From: Acanthochlamys bracteata
Lineage: Eukaryota > Streptophyta > Magnoliopsida > Pandanales > Velloziaceae
Length of the DNA stretch: 64,000 nt
Direction: 5' to 3'
NCBI GenBank assembly: GCA_019914995.1
Contig: CM034132.1
Location: 1,552,501 to 1,616,500, forward strand
The first letter of the stretch is position 1, and each line of letters begins with the position of its first letter. The position numbers and the translations under genes were made by a program. This document shows, piece after piece, positions 49,295 through 61,029 of this stretch. Under the pieces are notes generated by a model. That model searched no databases. It was not told where the DNA came from and was given only the letters and a program-made list of their open reading frames with translations.

Positions 49295-49475
49295 ATGGTT
49301 GCAAGCAACTAGAACAAAACCAAAGCTATTATATAATAACCCAAATGCTTGCTTGCTCTATCTACCCTTTCCTTCTCTTTGGGAAGGTAGAGATTTGTGT
49401 CTTGATTGATAGTTGTAGAGCTTGACGAGCCTTAATTTCCTTGGTTGAAGACTTCGGTTAAGAGAGACTAGTATG

Positions 49476-49483
49476 TATTTATA
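49476..49483 (-). promoter_or_regulatory. TATA box of ACC synthase gene
   Basis: Minus-strand TATAAATA, about 180 bases upstream of the ATG at 49294, implying a leader of about 150 bases. It is the only good TATA candidate between the start codon and 49550. Confidence 0.5.
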
Positions 49484-49849
49484 ATAGTAGGAAGGATAAT
49501 TAAGATGGGAAAGTATATAAATGTGTTTGACATTTGAATTAATTAAAAACATATGAAAATAATAATATTTTAATTAATTTTTGTTGATATAGTAAAATGA
49601 GGGTAGTATTATGAGCAGGATCAATGTATTTTCTCATGGGTTACTATCCTTTGAGACACCTGTTCTCTCTTTAATTATCATCAAGCTTTTAAAGTTTTTT
49701 TAAAAGAAATTAAATAGAAACTTCTGTATTTGTCAAAATTCCGCGTTTGATAATTTCGTAGTTGAATTAATCCGCCCGCTTAATTAACCGACCGCCGTTA
49801 AGGCGGCGAGTCAATGTCTAATACTCGAGCTAATAATATGTGATTAAGA

Positions 49850-50100
49850 ATACGTTTTTAATTGTTTATAAAATAAAAATTTTTTGAAATAAAAAATATT
49901 TTTATTTTTTAAAAATAAATTTTATTTATTTTATTTTTAAAAAAATAATAATAATATATAATAAAAAGATCTCATAAAATTTTTTTACACTTTCTGAATT
50001 TTTAAATAAATTTTCTATATACTTATAAAATATATATTAAAAAATATATAATTAAAAATTAAAAAAAAATATTGAAGAAATGCTCAACCAAACACTTTCT
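49850..50100. mobile_element. AT-rich MITE-like element, family A copy 2
   Basis: Starts near ACGTTTTTAATTGTTTATAAAATAAAA and ends near CTCAACCAAACACTTTC. The interior follows the same order of words as copies at 13767 and 52425 (TTATAAAATAAAA, AATATTTTTATTTTTT, TTTTTAAATAAATTTT, TTATAAAATATATATTAAAA). The ends (GTTT...AAAC) are roughly inverted. Confidence 0.45.
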
Positions 50101-50107
50101 AAATACG

Positions 50108-50365
50108 AGACTTAGGGCCGTTTGAGATAACCTTCTGAAATATATTTTTTAGTTTTTTCAATTCATATTTTTAGATAAGTTTATATAATTTTTTATAAAA
50201 TCTATTTAAAAATTTTAAATAAAATTTATTTTAAATTAAAAATTATGTAGTATAATTTTATTATTATTATTATTTTTAGATCAAAATAATAAAATTTGTG
50301 TATCTAAATAAGACAAAATTAATTTCTATTTTAGAAAAATAAAAGCACTCTAAATATTTCATTAA
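50108..50365. repeat. AT-rich MITE-like block
   Basis: Begins TTAGGGCCGTTTGAGATAAC and ends near AAAAGCACTCTAAATATTTC, with an A/T interior. The GGGCCGTTTGAGA start resembles ends of other elements here. A matching inverted end was not certain. Confidence 0.35.
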
Positions 50366-50504
50366 TTAATTATAATTAAGATTGAATTATGGATGGCGAT
50401 TAGTTTATTAATCGATCAAGTAAACACTTCGAGACAATAAAATAAATAATAAGCATTTCTTGCTGATTGCGTTACTATTTTGCAAGCTTCTCATGCTCTA
50501 GAAC

Positions 50505-50507
<3 letters not shown>

Positions 50508-50561
<54 letters not shown>
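50508..50561. repeat. (TA)n microsatellite, about 27 units
   Basis: Uninterrupted alternating T and A over 54 bases. Likely polymorphic in length. Confidence 0.95.
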
Positions 50562-50564
<3 letters not shown>

Positions 50565-50861
50565 TATCTAATAATATTGTATATGTAGTGCAAAGTCAGA
50601 GGGTTTTTCATAAAAAAACAAGGATAAATATCCAGTAACAATAATAATATTAATATTGCAAAGTATATTGTCAACGATGTATACATCTCTGTAGCTAATA
50701 ATTAAGCAAGGTTATAAAATGGCATCGTATACTACATCGCATCATACACTATAAAAACATCGATCTCAATTTTGTATAAGTAATATAATGAAGGAGAGCA
50801 GAAATTTTCAACGTCTACGTGTTATAGCGGTCTGTATACTGTAAAAAAATTATATATATAT

Positions 50862-51262
50862 GAGAAAAATAGAGACACTCTCTTTTCGATTTATAGTTGG
50901 AGTGACCTCTAAATCTAATCTCCATCATTGAATATGAAAAATTATGAGTTAGAAATATATCCATAAAATTTCAGCTCAATCGGATTACGAATTCACATTC
51001 ATCCGATCACTTATCAAGATGATAGAAATAATAAAATATATTTATTTTTAAGTTTTTTTTATTTTCTGTCATCTTGATTAAGTGATCTGATGAATATAAA
51101 TTCGTAGTTCGATTGAGCTGAAATTTTATAGATATGTTTCTAACTCATAGTTCTTCATATTTTTCGGTGGTGATTAAATTTGAAGATCATCCGATCATAA
51201 ATTGGAAAAAAAATATCCGAAAGTACCTTTAAAAAAAAGTGCCGATATCTCTCTATTTATGT
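50862..51262. mobile_element. Foldback MITE with arms of about 170-200 bases
   Basis: The left arm (about 50862-51028) and right arm (about 51062-51262) are inverted copies: for example TATGAGTTAGAAATATATCC and ATAAAATTTCAGCTCAATCG on the left reappear as reverse complement on the right (CGATTGAGCTGAAATTTTAT, then GTTTCTAACTCATAG). A spacer of about 33 AT-rich bases separates them. Outer ends read AAATAGAGA / TCTCTATTT. Flanking TATATATAT on both sides may be a target duplication but is low-complexity. Long terminal inverted repeats suggest a Mutator-like non-autonomous element. Confidence 0.8.
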
Positions 51263-51689
51263 ATATATATGATAGATTTGTATATATATCATTAAATTAA
51301 TTAATATAAAATTAAAAATTTTAATTTTTACAATAAACAAAAAAATATTTAAAATATTTTAATAAAATTTTAATTTAATTAAATTGCATAATCAATATTT
51401 AATATATATTTTTCGCAAAGGTAGTCCTGTAGATTCTCAAAAGGGCAAAGCTTATAATTAAGCTCCAGCTAATTCAGGTATTGTTTTTTGCAAGTACGGA
51501 GGGATCAAAATAAATAAGCATCGCATGATCCGCGAGGACAGTATAATATTTATGCGGCAGCTGTTGGATAACTTGAAAATTGGAGCACTATCTTTCGAAT
51601 TTCTTCTGTTGTCTCGTAAGGAATAATATATATAGCTAGCTGTATATAGGATTAGGTTTTTGTTTGTACTTAAATTAATTATTTTAATA

Positions 51690-51895
51690 ATAAGAGTGCG
51701 TTTGAGATTATATTTTTAAACATTTAAATTTTATATTTTATTTTAAATTTTGTAATAATATTTATAAAAATTTTTTAATATAAAAAAGTTATAAACACTC
51801 CAACAACATCCTAATTTTTATATTATTATTTAGTTTTATTTTTGAAGTAAAAAATAAAATTTATTTTTTAAAAAATAATTTAAAGAGTGAAATAA
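51690..51895. repeat. AT-rich MITE-like block
   Basis: Starts GAGTGCGTTTGAGATTATA; an inverse-looking TATAAACACTCCAAC occurs at about 51790, so the first 110 bases may be one short element. The rest is AT-rich. Confidence 0.35.
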
Positions 51896-52424
51896 TCGAT
51901 AAAAATAATAAAAAAGAAACACGACAGATACGACAGATGCAACAAGGAAGTGAAACGAAAGTTTTGAGTTTTGAGTGGTATGCCGTGGTTCACGTAATTA
52001 TGATCTAATGCGAACATATACTGCTTAAAAAAAAAACAAAGAAAAGAAGGTACGCATCGATCAAAACGATCTCCAAACTAATGGAACTTTCGTCGCAGTT
52101 TCTTAAAGATGTTTGGTAGGATTTGGGACGAACTACCTCTGATACACTAGGATTAATCAAATTCGATTCGAAGCTGATCCTTATTGTCTGTGTTAGGAGA
52201 GATATCTTGATCAGTTGTTGCAAAATGTGTCTGGTTATTGAGGTCTGTGGACGATAGATATACAGTACTGAACTACATATAGAGGTGTGATGAAAAATAG
52301 CCCACGTATAATTCCTGCCATGCAAATGCTGCAACTGCAAGATGCAGGGGTTTATTATATCTCATCTGTTCTTTATCTTGCAGCATAATAGTTTAATTAA
52401 TTTGATCATACTACCGAACGTTTT
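51896..52424. other. Intergenic, mixed composition, no gene recognised
   Basis: Less AT-rich than the neighbours, but with no frame resembling a known protein on either strand. Could be a non-coding transcript or decayed gene. Confidence 0.25.
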
Positions 52425-52614
52425 GAGAGTACTTATAAAATAAAATTTTTTTAAAATAAAAAATTTTTTTATTTTTTAATTTCTAAAAATAATAAATATA
52501 TATAATAAAAAAATCTTTTTAAGTTTTTAAATAAAATTTTAAAATATTTATAAAATATATACTAAAAACTATAAAATTAAAAATTAAAAAATTTTATTAG
52601 AAAAATGCAATCCT
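52425..52614. mobile_element. AT-rich MITE-like element, family A copy 3 (shorter)
   Basis: Starts TTTTGAGAGTACTTATAAAATAAAA and shares the interior order of copies 1 and 2, with a deletion in the middle. It ends near AAAATGCAATCCTAAACGG. Confidence 0.45.
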
Positions 52615-54586
52615 AAACGGAATATACACCCTAGCTCATGCCAGCTTCAATAATTCAATAATTATTACTTCTGGAAAATCATGAAAACATAAACACATTC
52701 ACATTTTCAAGTCAGTATTCAGTAGCTAGCTAGCAAAATATTAAAATTCTCCTAGAACATTCATCTTTGTCGTCTCTTGAGAATTCTTATATGTTTTTTG
52801 GGTAGATTTGTTTCTAATACTAGTTTGGTTCTGGTCAGAATGAAGAATTTTGTAATGTATATATGGTTAGGTAATTACTGTAATTTGTAGCTGTTCTCAT
52901 CATTTAGGAGTGTTTGATGATAATTTGCTACTATTTTTTATCCTACAAAAGCGTTTACATTTTTAATAAATTCTATATAGTATTTAAAAATTTTTAAAAC
53001 TCAGAAGGTACAAATAATTGTAATCATAAATTTTCATGTGTAATTTCTATTAGTCTTTTAGTTAAAAAATATCAAACTCGTTAGTCATTTCTCATAAAAT
53101 CCAAAATAAATTTGTTTATATAAAACTTTTTAGTTTAAACACTATTAATATTTCTTTATAGTAATTATATTATTATAAAGAAATTTGGATGAAATCATTC
53201 TTTTGTAAACAAAGAAAATTTGAAAATTTAACTGAAGGCCCAATTTTGATCCAGCCTGTGTTGGTCTAGCTATAACAAATCCATTACCTTTGAAGCCTTA
53301 GTGCCAGAAAGTTTTAATAGGCATGATGTCTATCCAAGCCCACTAATTTTACATATACTACTCCCAATTTTATGTTGGGATCACTTCATATATTCAATTC
53401 AATTATTAGTTTAAAGTCTAATTTTACTTCATCTCAAGTATTATCAACACTTTACTCTAAAGTTTACATTTGTAAGTTATTAATTAAAAATCAAGTTCCA
53501 CTGATTCTTATTGAATTTTATTTTTTTGAAAATTTAATTTTTTGAAACTTAATGACAAGTTTTTAATACCTATATTGAACGTTTGAATCTAAAGAATATG
53601 ACACATTAGATTTTAAGAAAATTACAGTGAATCAAAATTTGTAACCAATTTGAAAGTCCCGCAGCTGGTGGTAAATGCCCTGACGTGCATAGTCATGGGG
53701 TTCTGACATATCTTAGCAGCAGAAGCAGAAGGGTGGGAATCCTGCTCTCGTCACCTTTGACTGTTACGGAGACGATAACATTAGTGCAGGTATACTTGAA
53801 AGTTGGAACTTGCGAGATTCTTTCGTTGCAACTGCAGAGTAGCTTCTGCTTTCTCTTATTAGAAGAACAAAGAACAAACAAGAAATCAAAAAAGAAAGTA
53901 AGGAATTTTTCTACAAAGAGCTAGCAGATCAGCAGGTGCAGATTCTTCTGGGCTCTTCTGCTTATCTGCTCTGTTCTGTGTTTCTCTGAAGCTTTCAGGC
54001 AACAAGCAGGCATGCCTCTGTTGCGTTGCTTGCTTGTCTATCATCCATCAGTCCTTCAACTGTTCCCGTTTGACCAGACCCAGATTCACCACCAACAACC
54101 AAACCACTAGTTCAAAGGAACATCGCAAAACTCCATCCACCATTTGACCTACTCATCTCCAGATCAGTTTATTATGAAGGAAACAACTTGTACTAAGAAT
54201 TTTAGTAAAATCTAAATAATTCTCTTTTCTATAAGAAATTATTGATGAATTAATAGGTAATTTTTTATGTATGGATAAATTAGTTTCTTAGAAAAGACTA
54301 TAGTTAAATCATAAAATTTACTTTATTAAGTGTAAATAGGTATACATAAAATTATTGTTATTATAATACATGATTGTGGACCTTAAACTGCATGAATAGT
54401 ATATAATTGTTCGCTTTCACAAATTTAAAATTATCTAATAATGCACAAAATTACCACTTTTTACGGAGTTATTTATAAGATTATGTAGCGTGGGATAATT
54501 TGTATCTGTTTTTGCAATATATGAGAACGGTGATCTAATGTTGTAAATATTAGTAGCCGGAATTATACTTAACAGGATGATGCAAA
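52615..54586. other. Intergenic, no gene; GC-richer island at 53640-54180
   Basis: Mostly AT-rich. The stretch 53640-54180 is noticeably richer in G and C and has promoter- or UTR-like character, including two small inverted repeats (GCAGATCAGCAG/CTGCTTATCTGC at 53924-53969, and GCAACA...TGTTGC around GGCATGCC near 54000-54026). No protein family was recognised in any frame. Confidence 0.35.
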
Positions 54587-55132
54587 ATAGGGTTAGCAAA
54601 TTTTGACCCGATCCGAAAATCCGACTCGAAACTGATCCGAAAAGATCGAGTTCGAGTCAAGCCTTACTCGAATTCGGATCGATTTCGGGTCGATCCAAAA
54701 ACTATCCGAAAATTTTAAACGGGTTCGGATTGACCCGTTTAATCCGTATAACTATTTATATAGTATATATTATTTAATAATTAAAAAAAACAAAAAATTT
54801 GAATTTAATTTATATATATATATTTTTTAATTTATCATAATTTTAACTAATTTTTATTTAATTTATAAATTTTGTAAAAATTAATAATTTTTAAAATATA
54901 TTATAATTAATAATATATATATTATTAAAAAATTAATTTTTATAATTTTTATTTAATAATTTAATTATTAAATGAGTCGATCCGAGTTTGATCCAATTAT
55001 AAATAAGTTGAATTAGAATTGATAATTTTGACCCATATAAATAAATAAGTTGTGATTAAAGTTAAACAATTTTAATCCAATTATTATATGGATCGATCCG
55101 GAACTGATCCATTATACCCATATTGTCACAAT
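54587..55132. mobile_element. hAT-like non-autonomous element
   Basis: The left end reads TAGGGTTAGCAAATTTTGACCC and is followed by many GATCCGAA/GACCCGAT words. The right end carries CGGAACTGATCC and ACCCATATTGTCACAATA, an imperfect inverse of the left end. The flanks are GATGCAAA (54579-54586) and AATGCAAA (55133-55140), an 8-base target duplication with one mismatch, as for hAT. The interior is AT-rich and non-coding. Confidence 0.55.
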
Positions 55133-55140
55133 AATGCAAA

Positions 55141-56334
55141 GTGACTCGTTCAAAAAAATATAGTATTACATAGTTTAGTTTGCATTAATTTGTACATTGG
55201 CCTTATATTGCAAATTATATTTGCAAATCATATATAAACTTTACTGTGCCGATACAGTGATTTCTGCCAGTAAATTTGGGCGTAAATTTAGCTATATCTC
55301 AAAAAGGCAGAGAGAATCAATCAATCCAATCCCCACTTATTTCTTTTTGCCTTCAATTTTTTTTTTGAGTTTCATTAATTTCCAGGCTATCCAATCTTAT
55401 CTCAAATAAACAAATACCAAACTATCATAGTCGTGATTAAAATAAATCCCTTCTCTTCTTTTCCCGTCGACCTGGTGCTGTTTGGACTTGACCTGAACCC
55501 GCACGCTTTGTTCTTCTCTCCACCGACACGATGTGACCTCTCCTGAAAACTAACAACTACACCATAACCCATCGATAATAATCTCACGAGATTAAAGAAC
55601 ATCTAGTATTTATCTCTAGCGGAATCCTTTTGAAGGTTGCACAGAGCAAATAAATCCGTACAGAAGTTCGCAAGTCCTATTCTGTATGACTACAACATAG
55701 ACCCCCTAGTCAAGATTCTCATTCCTCTTGAATTAGTGTGGACGGTTCTCATTCATCCATTACAGCACCAACAGCATTCTCTCTTCCGCTTAGTTTGCAC
55801 GCCAAGCTTTTTAACCATGGAAAAATATTATACTAGGAGGTGATAAGTATTCGAATTTGGGGAGTGAACGATAAGAATAATGAATGGATTTCGGCATCGA
55901 GGAGATTGCCTTAGGATGTTGGTATTGGGAAGTGGTGGGAAACCGGTTTTGGACATTCCACAGAAAGAATTAACGCAGGTATCATTAATTAAGCACCGAC
56001 GCATTGCAGTCTTTAACCGTAACCGTTGGAGTTTAGTCCTTATTTAGTTTCTAAACTGTAGTGTTGATTCACAATTCTACTATTATCTCTAAGGCCAGCT
56101 ACTGATTCTCATTCTTGATTATAGTCACCGCCATTAATACAGGGTTAGAATTTTGACTAGAGTCAGCGAATCACAGTGTTAAATTCTTGAAAACCTTTTA
56201 CTATCCCTATATTACTATTCACCTTTTTCTTTATTTTATTTCACCAGAAAGAAAGAAAGAAACCTCTTTCATAACAAAGAAAACAAATACCATCTTTCTT
56301 CTTTTTCTTCTTCTTAGACTGAGACTTCAGAGAG
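55141..56334. other. 5' flank of Dof gene
   Basis: AT-rich at first, then mixed composition with a CT-rich stretch (TCTTCTTTTTCTTCTTCTT at about 56297-56317) just before the start codon, as in transcribed plant leaders. No coding gene was recognised. The region probably contains the Dof promoter. Confidence 0.4.
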
Positions 56335-57183
56335 ATGCAAGGAGCCGGGGTGGCGAAGACGGAAGCGACGGCAGTAGCAGTGACTGGGCCGGTGGAGGGA
56401 GAACTGCAGCAAGTAGGAATTGAATGCCCACGGTGTCGATCAACGAACACAAAGTTCTGCTACTACAACAACTACAACCTGAGCCAGCCACGCTACTTCT
56501 GCAAAGGTTGTCGCCGTTACTGGACCAAAGGCGGCGCTCTTCGTAATATTCCCGTTGGTGGCGGTACACGAAAGAACTCTAAACGTTCTTCTTCTGCTGC
56601 TTCTTCTTCTTCTTCTTCTTATACTACTATTACTACTACTTCAACAACAAACTGTTCTTCTTCTTCTCCACAACAATCCAACAACCCTACTAAACGCCTG
56701 CACTCTCCATCTCCATCTTCCAACGATGCTAACAATATCAACATACACAGTATCCAAACCGACCCTTTGAATATTACTTACAACCCTTTTCTGAAACCTG
56801 CGCCGATCTCGATTCCTTACCCAACATTTGAGATAAATGGTTGCAGCTTTAGTTCTCTTCTTGGACAAAGTGCGACATGGCAGTTGTACGGTGGGTTGTA
56901 TGAAAGCTTTGCTGATGGGGAGACAGGATTGTTAGCAGGAACTAACGAGATAAACATGGGTCTGTCCCTCGCCGGCACGCCGACAGTGATTGATATGCAT
57001 AGCTCTACAGATAGCAGCGGGAACGAGATCGGAGCAACGGCCACGGTGGGAGGAGTTACGGGTGATCCTTTGCCGGAAAGCTTGCTTGGTTCAACTACAC
57101 AGGGAGATTCAACTGGTTGCTGGAGTGGTGGGTGGAGCACTGATCTTGCTATCTACACTCCAGGTTCTGGATTTGTTCCATGA
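56335..57183 (+). CDS. Dof-type zinc finger transcription factor
   Basis: Single exon, 282 aa, ATG 56335, TGA 57181-57183. The Dof domain begins at residue 31: C31-x2-C34-x21-C56-x2-C59 are the zinc ligands, with [14 protein letters not shown] and [21 protein letters not shown] between and after. Dof proteins are plant-specific and bind AAAG cores. After the domain come a basic KNSKR patch and a long serine/threonine run encoded by TCT-rich repeats, then an acidic/Gly-rich C-terminal region with [15 protein letters not shown] near the end. The subfamily is not clear; short N-terminus and [18 protein letters not shown] resemble the OBP1/Dof1.7 group. Intact. Confidence 0.95.
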   Translation: MQGAGVAKTEATAVAVTGPVEGELQQVGIECPRCRSTNTKFCYYNNYNLSQPRYFCKGCRRYWTKGGALRNIPVGGGTRKNSKRSSSAASSSSSSYTTITTTSTTNCSSSSPQQSNNPTKRLHSPSPSSNDANNINIHSIQTDPLNITYNPFLKPAPISIPYPTFEINGCSFSSLLGQSATWQLYGGLYESFADGETGLLAGTNEINMGLSLAGTPTVIDMHSSTDSSGNEIGATATVGGVTGDPLPESLLGSTTQGDSTGCWSGGWSTDLAIYTPGSGFVP

Positions 57184-58019
57184 AAAAACAATGCTGTTCT
57201 TCATCACGTGAAGGCAAAAATATCATGTCTTCCTTTTGGTTTTTGGGTTTTTTTAATCAACTGGTCTAACTTGGTCTTCTTTATCCGTATATAAGTTTAT
57301 ATACTCTCAGTGGTCTTTTACTCTTTTTCCTTGAAAAGAATATGATATTTTGCTGCTTTTTTGTAATGCAAGGTTGTACTCCATGGATTGATCTTCTGTG
57401 TCTCTTTTCTTAATACAGAAAATCTTGATTTCCATGTTCAATCAGTTGCTGAAATTTTGTATTTCATAGAATGATTTCAACTGTAGAATCAAATAGTTTA
57501 TAATGTTATTCCCTTATCCTATGCCACATTCTTTCGTTCTTAGTTCTAGTAATTACCTGCTTAATTTCTGCGTTTTCATGTATTTATGTTTCTCGTTTCT
57601 TTTAATAAGTCGTGATCATCAATCAGTGGTGATAGATGCGAAACTTTGTAGTCTTCCTTTCATATTGGCGACTGTTTTGACTATGGTAAACTTGGCGTGC
57701 TTGATATTTCAGTTACTGATGAGGAACACTATGAATTTCATTATGAAGATTTTTATCAAGTTGGAAAGAAATGTGCTAGCTCACATTGATTGGACCTGTA
57801 TCAGGAGAGGGTAAAAAAAGAAAACAATAATAATGAGTCTCCATGAAGAATAGGTGAAGATGTCAGTTTACTAACTGGGTGCACTGTTTCCTTCTCATCT
57901 CACTGCTACAGACTTATCACCAAAATGGCAAATTGTGGTACTAATGTATGCTATCTTCATCGATCTTCTAGCTTTTACTTCACCAATTTAATTTTTTAAT
58001 CAATTTTAGGCTTCTAGTT
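57184..58019. other. 3' flank of Dof gene, no further gene
   Basis: T-rich 3' UTR-like DNA to about 57450, then mixed sequence. A 103-codon frame at 57503-57814 has no family resemblance and is not called. Confidence 0.35.
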
Positions 58020-58852
58020 AATAAGAAGTGACAATATATGAACTGATCTAAAACGTAATCCAAAATATATTCATTTAATTAGAATAAATTAAAAATTTTT
58101 ATTCATATAAATATATAAATTAGATTAAAATTAAATAAATTTATCTTATTATTAAATAAATTGATTCAAATTAATTTAAAATTAATTTATTAATTCGAAT
58201 TGTTATGTAAAAAAAATATTTAACTTTTCTTTTTTATTTATTAAAATATTAATAATAAAAATAATTAATAATAATAATTTATAAATTATTAAATTATTTA
58301 ATATATATAATTAATTATTTAATTATTATTATTTATTTAAGTAAAATAGTGTAAGATTAGAATTATAATATTATCGAAAGTATTATTATATAGGTATTTT
58401 TATAATGACAAATTTAGATTTTGTATAAAAATTTTTATCAAAATTTGTTAAATAGTTATGTTTATCAAAATTTTTATCAAAATTATTAGTATGTATTTAT
58501 AATTATAAATTTTTAATTGTCATCACATATTTTTAAAAATAAAAATAAATGTTTTTGAATATTTTAAACCGATAAAGATATTAAAAAGTATATTTTGATG
58601 GATATTTATTATATTTTATTATTAAAAATATCGTAGTTGATATTAGAAATTTGTTAAAATTTAAAAATATAAAATTAATAATTAATATTTTTATTATTAA
58701 ATAAATTAATTTAAATTTGATTCAGATATTAATAGATTAGGTTAGAATTAATAATTTTAATTAATATATATTTATAAATTAAATTAAAGTTGAACAAATT
58801 TGATTCGATTATTAAATAAATCGATTTAAAACTGATTTACCAACTCAAATCA
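58020..58852. repeat. Decayed AT-rich element related to the hAT-like copy at 54587
   Basis: The left part contains GTGACAATATATGAACTGATC, the reverse of the right end of the 54587 element. The right part repeats its ACTGATTTACC...CACCGCCATTATGCAAAA pattern, with many ATTAAATAAATCGATT words between. Much longer and more degenerate; possibly two nested copies. Confidence 0.4.
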
Positions 58853-60336
58853 CCGCCATTATGCAAAACTCATATGTGTGCCGTATAGTTGAAAGAGCGA
58901 CTAGGGGGTTGCGTATACTTCATGTAACAATAGTAGGTCAGTCGTCATGGGTCAAGGGGAATGTTTAATGCTTGTTTTGGACTCGATTCAATTTAATGCA
59001 CTTTGCGTGACTGACTAGTAAACTTCCTTCAATACCTTATCCACATTGTGATTTTCTCAAGAAAGTGAAACTTGTTTATGATAAGTTGCGTGCTTTTGGA
59101 CCATTTCTTAAGTTCTATAGCGATAATGTTATACAAACATTATCAATTCACTTAAAGAACAGGTTGCAGTACATAGTTTATCACTGCTCCAGGTCTGTAG
59201 TTTGCAATTGCACGATTGATTCTCTAATGGGATCGCCTGTGTATATTATCGATCCTACTGATTGATGTATCATGATCATGTCGCTCAACTAAATGCATGT
59301 GGGGTGGGTGCAAATTATTGTGGATCTGCATTGTGCACAACCGTCCTATAAGATCAATGACAGTGTGCAGATTTTGGTCCAATGCTTGTGAATTGCTTGT
59401 TATAATGCCTGTTTGTAAGTGTGCATCACTGTCATTGATAGGATTGCTACTTCTTTCAGCAGTGCAACTGTTCGTTTACTTTTTATTGAAAGTGAGAACC
59501 CAATGTAAATGCCTATGCATTGTTCTCATGGTCCGCTGTATCTCTTGTGGTCTAAAAATCCCCTGCCGCTGTAGTGTGAACTCCTGGACTTGAGATGGAT
59601 ATTGGATTCCGGGGAAAAACTCTGGTGCTTCTTACATATTGGAATATGCATATGCCTTAAAATTGTAACAGTATGAATCCCCACAATGTCTTTCTAGGAA
59701 TGTCGCCAGATGAACCAATAAGTTCGAAAGTGGCATGGTCTTTGTCCAGGAACCTCCGCGTAGATGTTGTGTTCTTGACAGGCATCCGTTGCTGGCTTAG
59801 TGCTCTGTCGATTAGCGATCTGTAACAATTGGATCAAAAAAATCGTAGTGTGGTAGGTTCCATGTTTCCCTAGCTTGCTAGCTATTCAACTAGTCACACC
59901 ACCATAAACACCGATACTTCGACACAATGTTTTCATTTACGCATGCACTTCTATCGAACGTTGATTCTATTATTTGCCGGGCCATGCTATGGCTTGCCAT
60001 GTATCTCACACAGGTTCTGAACGTTTATTAATTTCCTGGGCTTATCTCACCGCCGCATTCTCTTAGGCATGTTGTCCTTAGGAGCTGACAAGTTGGGCTA
60101 CGAAGGAATCAATTCCTTTAGTTCCATGGTCCACTTTCCATTACACCATCGCCATGTATGGTAAACCTTCATTCTCATGTATGTGTCTTCACATTCAAGA
60201 GTCTCATCTAGCGATCCGATTAAGGCATGTTTGGTTGTATTTTAGGTGCTTATTTTGATATCTTCATTTAACTTTTTGTTTCTCAAGAGACATTGTATAA
60301 TATTTTATTTTTTTAAAATTTATACATTATGAGTGA
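58853..60336. other. Mixed-composition intergenic DNA, no gene recognised
   Basis: Base composition is close to that of genes, and frames such as 59065-59265 and 59297-59593 are open, but no known domain or splice pattern was found on either strand. It may be a decayed retroelement or gene. Confidence 0.3.
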
Positions 60337-60618
60337 ATTTAGAGGAGAGATAGAGTCACTTCTTTTTTAGGAGCATTTTCGAACACTTTCTTTTCAGTAT
60401 ATGGTCGGAATGATCTCTAGATTCAATCTCTACTGTTGAATATGAAGACCTATAAGTTAGAAATATATTCACAAAATTTCAGCTCAATCTAATTACGAAT
60501 TCACGTTCATCCTGTCACTTAATTAAGATAACACAATGATACAATATATATATTTTTAAATTTTCTTACTTTCTGTCATTTTGATCAAGTGATCGGATGG
60601 ACGTGAATTCGTAATCCC
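60337..60618. mobile_element. Truncated relative of the foldback MITE at 50862
   Basis: The left arm is close to the left arm of the 50862 element (TATAAGTTAGAAATATATTC, CAAAATTTCAGCTCAATC, ATTACGAATTCACGTTCATCC). The right arm starts as its inverse (CTGTCATTTTGATCAAGTGATC, GTGAATTCGTAATC) but breaks off at about 60618, where unrelated DNA begins. Confidence 0.75.
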
Positions 60619-61029
60619 ATTCGCGGTATTCAATCCTTTGTGATTTTCCATAATCTACAGAAGGAATTACCAGTTGCTGATTATTGTATTCTCATATCTG
60701 CAAACAGAATGAGGATGTGCCCCACATTCACTCCCATTTCCATGTCAATCAAGGATGGATCTCAAAAAGGAGTTATTTAAAGAATCTGCTCAGAAACGTA
60801 TTGAAGCAGTACTGTCTGTGATCATCTTTCTTATTGACCACTTAACTATCTTTCATAATTTTGTTGTTCGAGAACATGTTAAACCCAGTTCTGTATGCAA
60901 GAGAATAAGTGGCTTGTAAGATTCAATGAAACATCTAAAAATAGTGATGCTTTTTCACATACCTTTTATAATCATCTGTAGTGGTGAAGATTTTCAGTGA
61001 TGCTATCTTATGGTCTTGTTTCCATGCAG
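60619..61029. other. Intergenic DNA before PRMT1 fragment
   Basis: No coding signal was recognised. It ends in an intron-like stretch with a TTCCATGCAG acceptor. Confidence 0.3.

Noticed and set aside
52005..52340. 111-codon minus-strand frame
   Set aside because: No known family, no codon-use signal by eye and no splice context.
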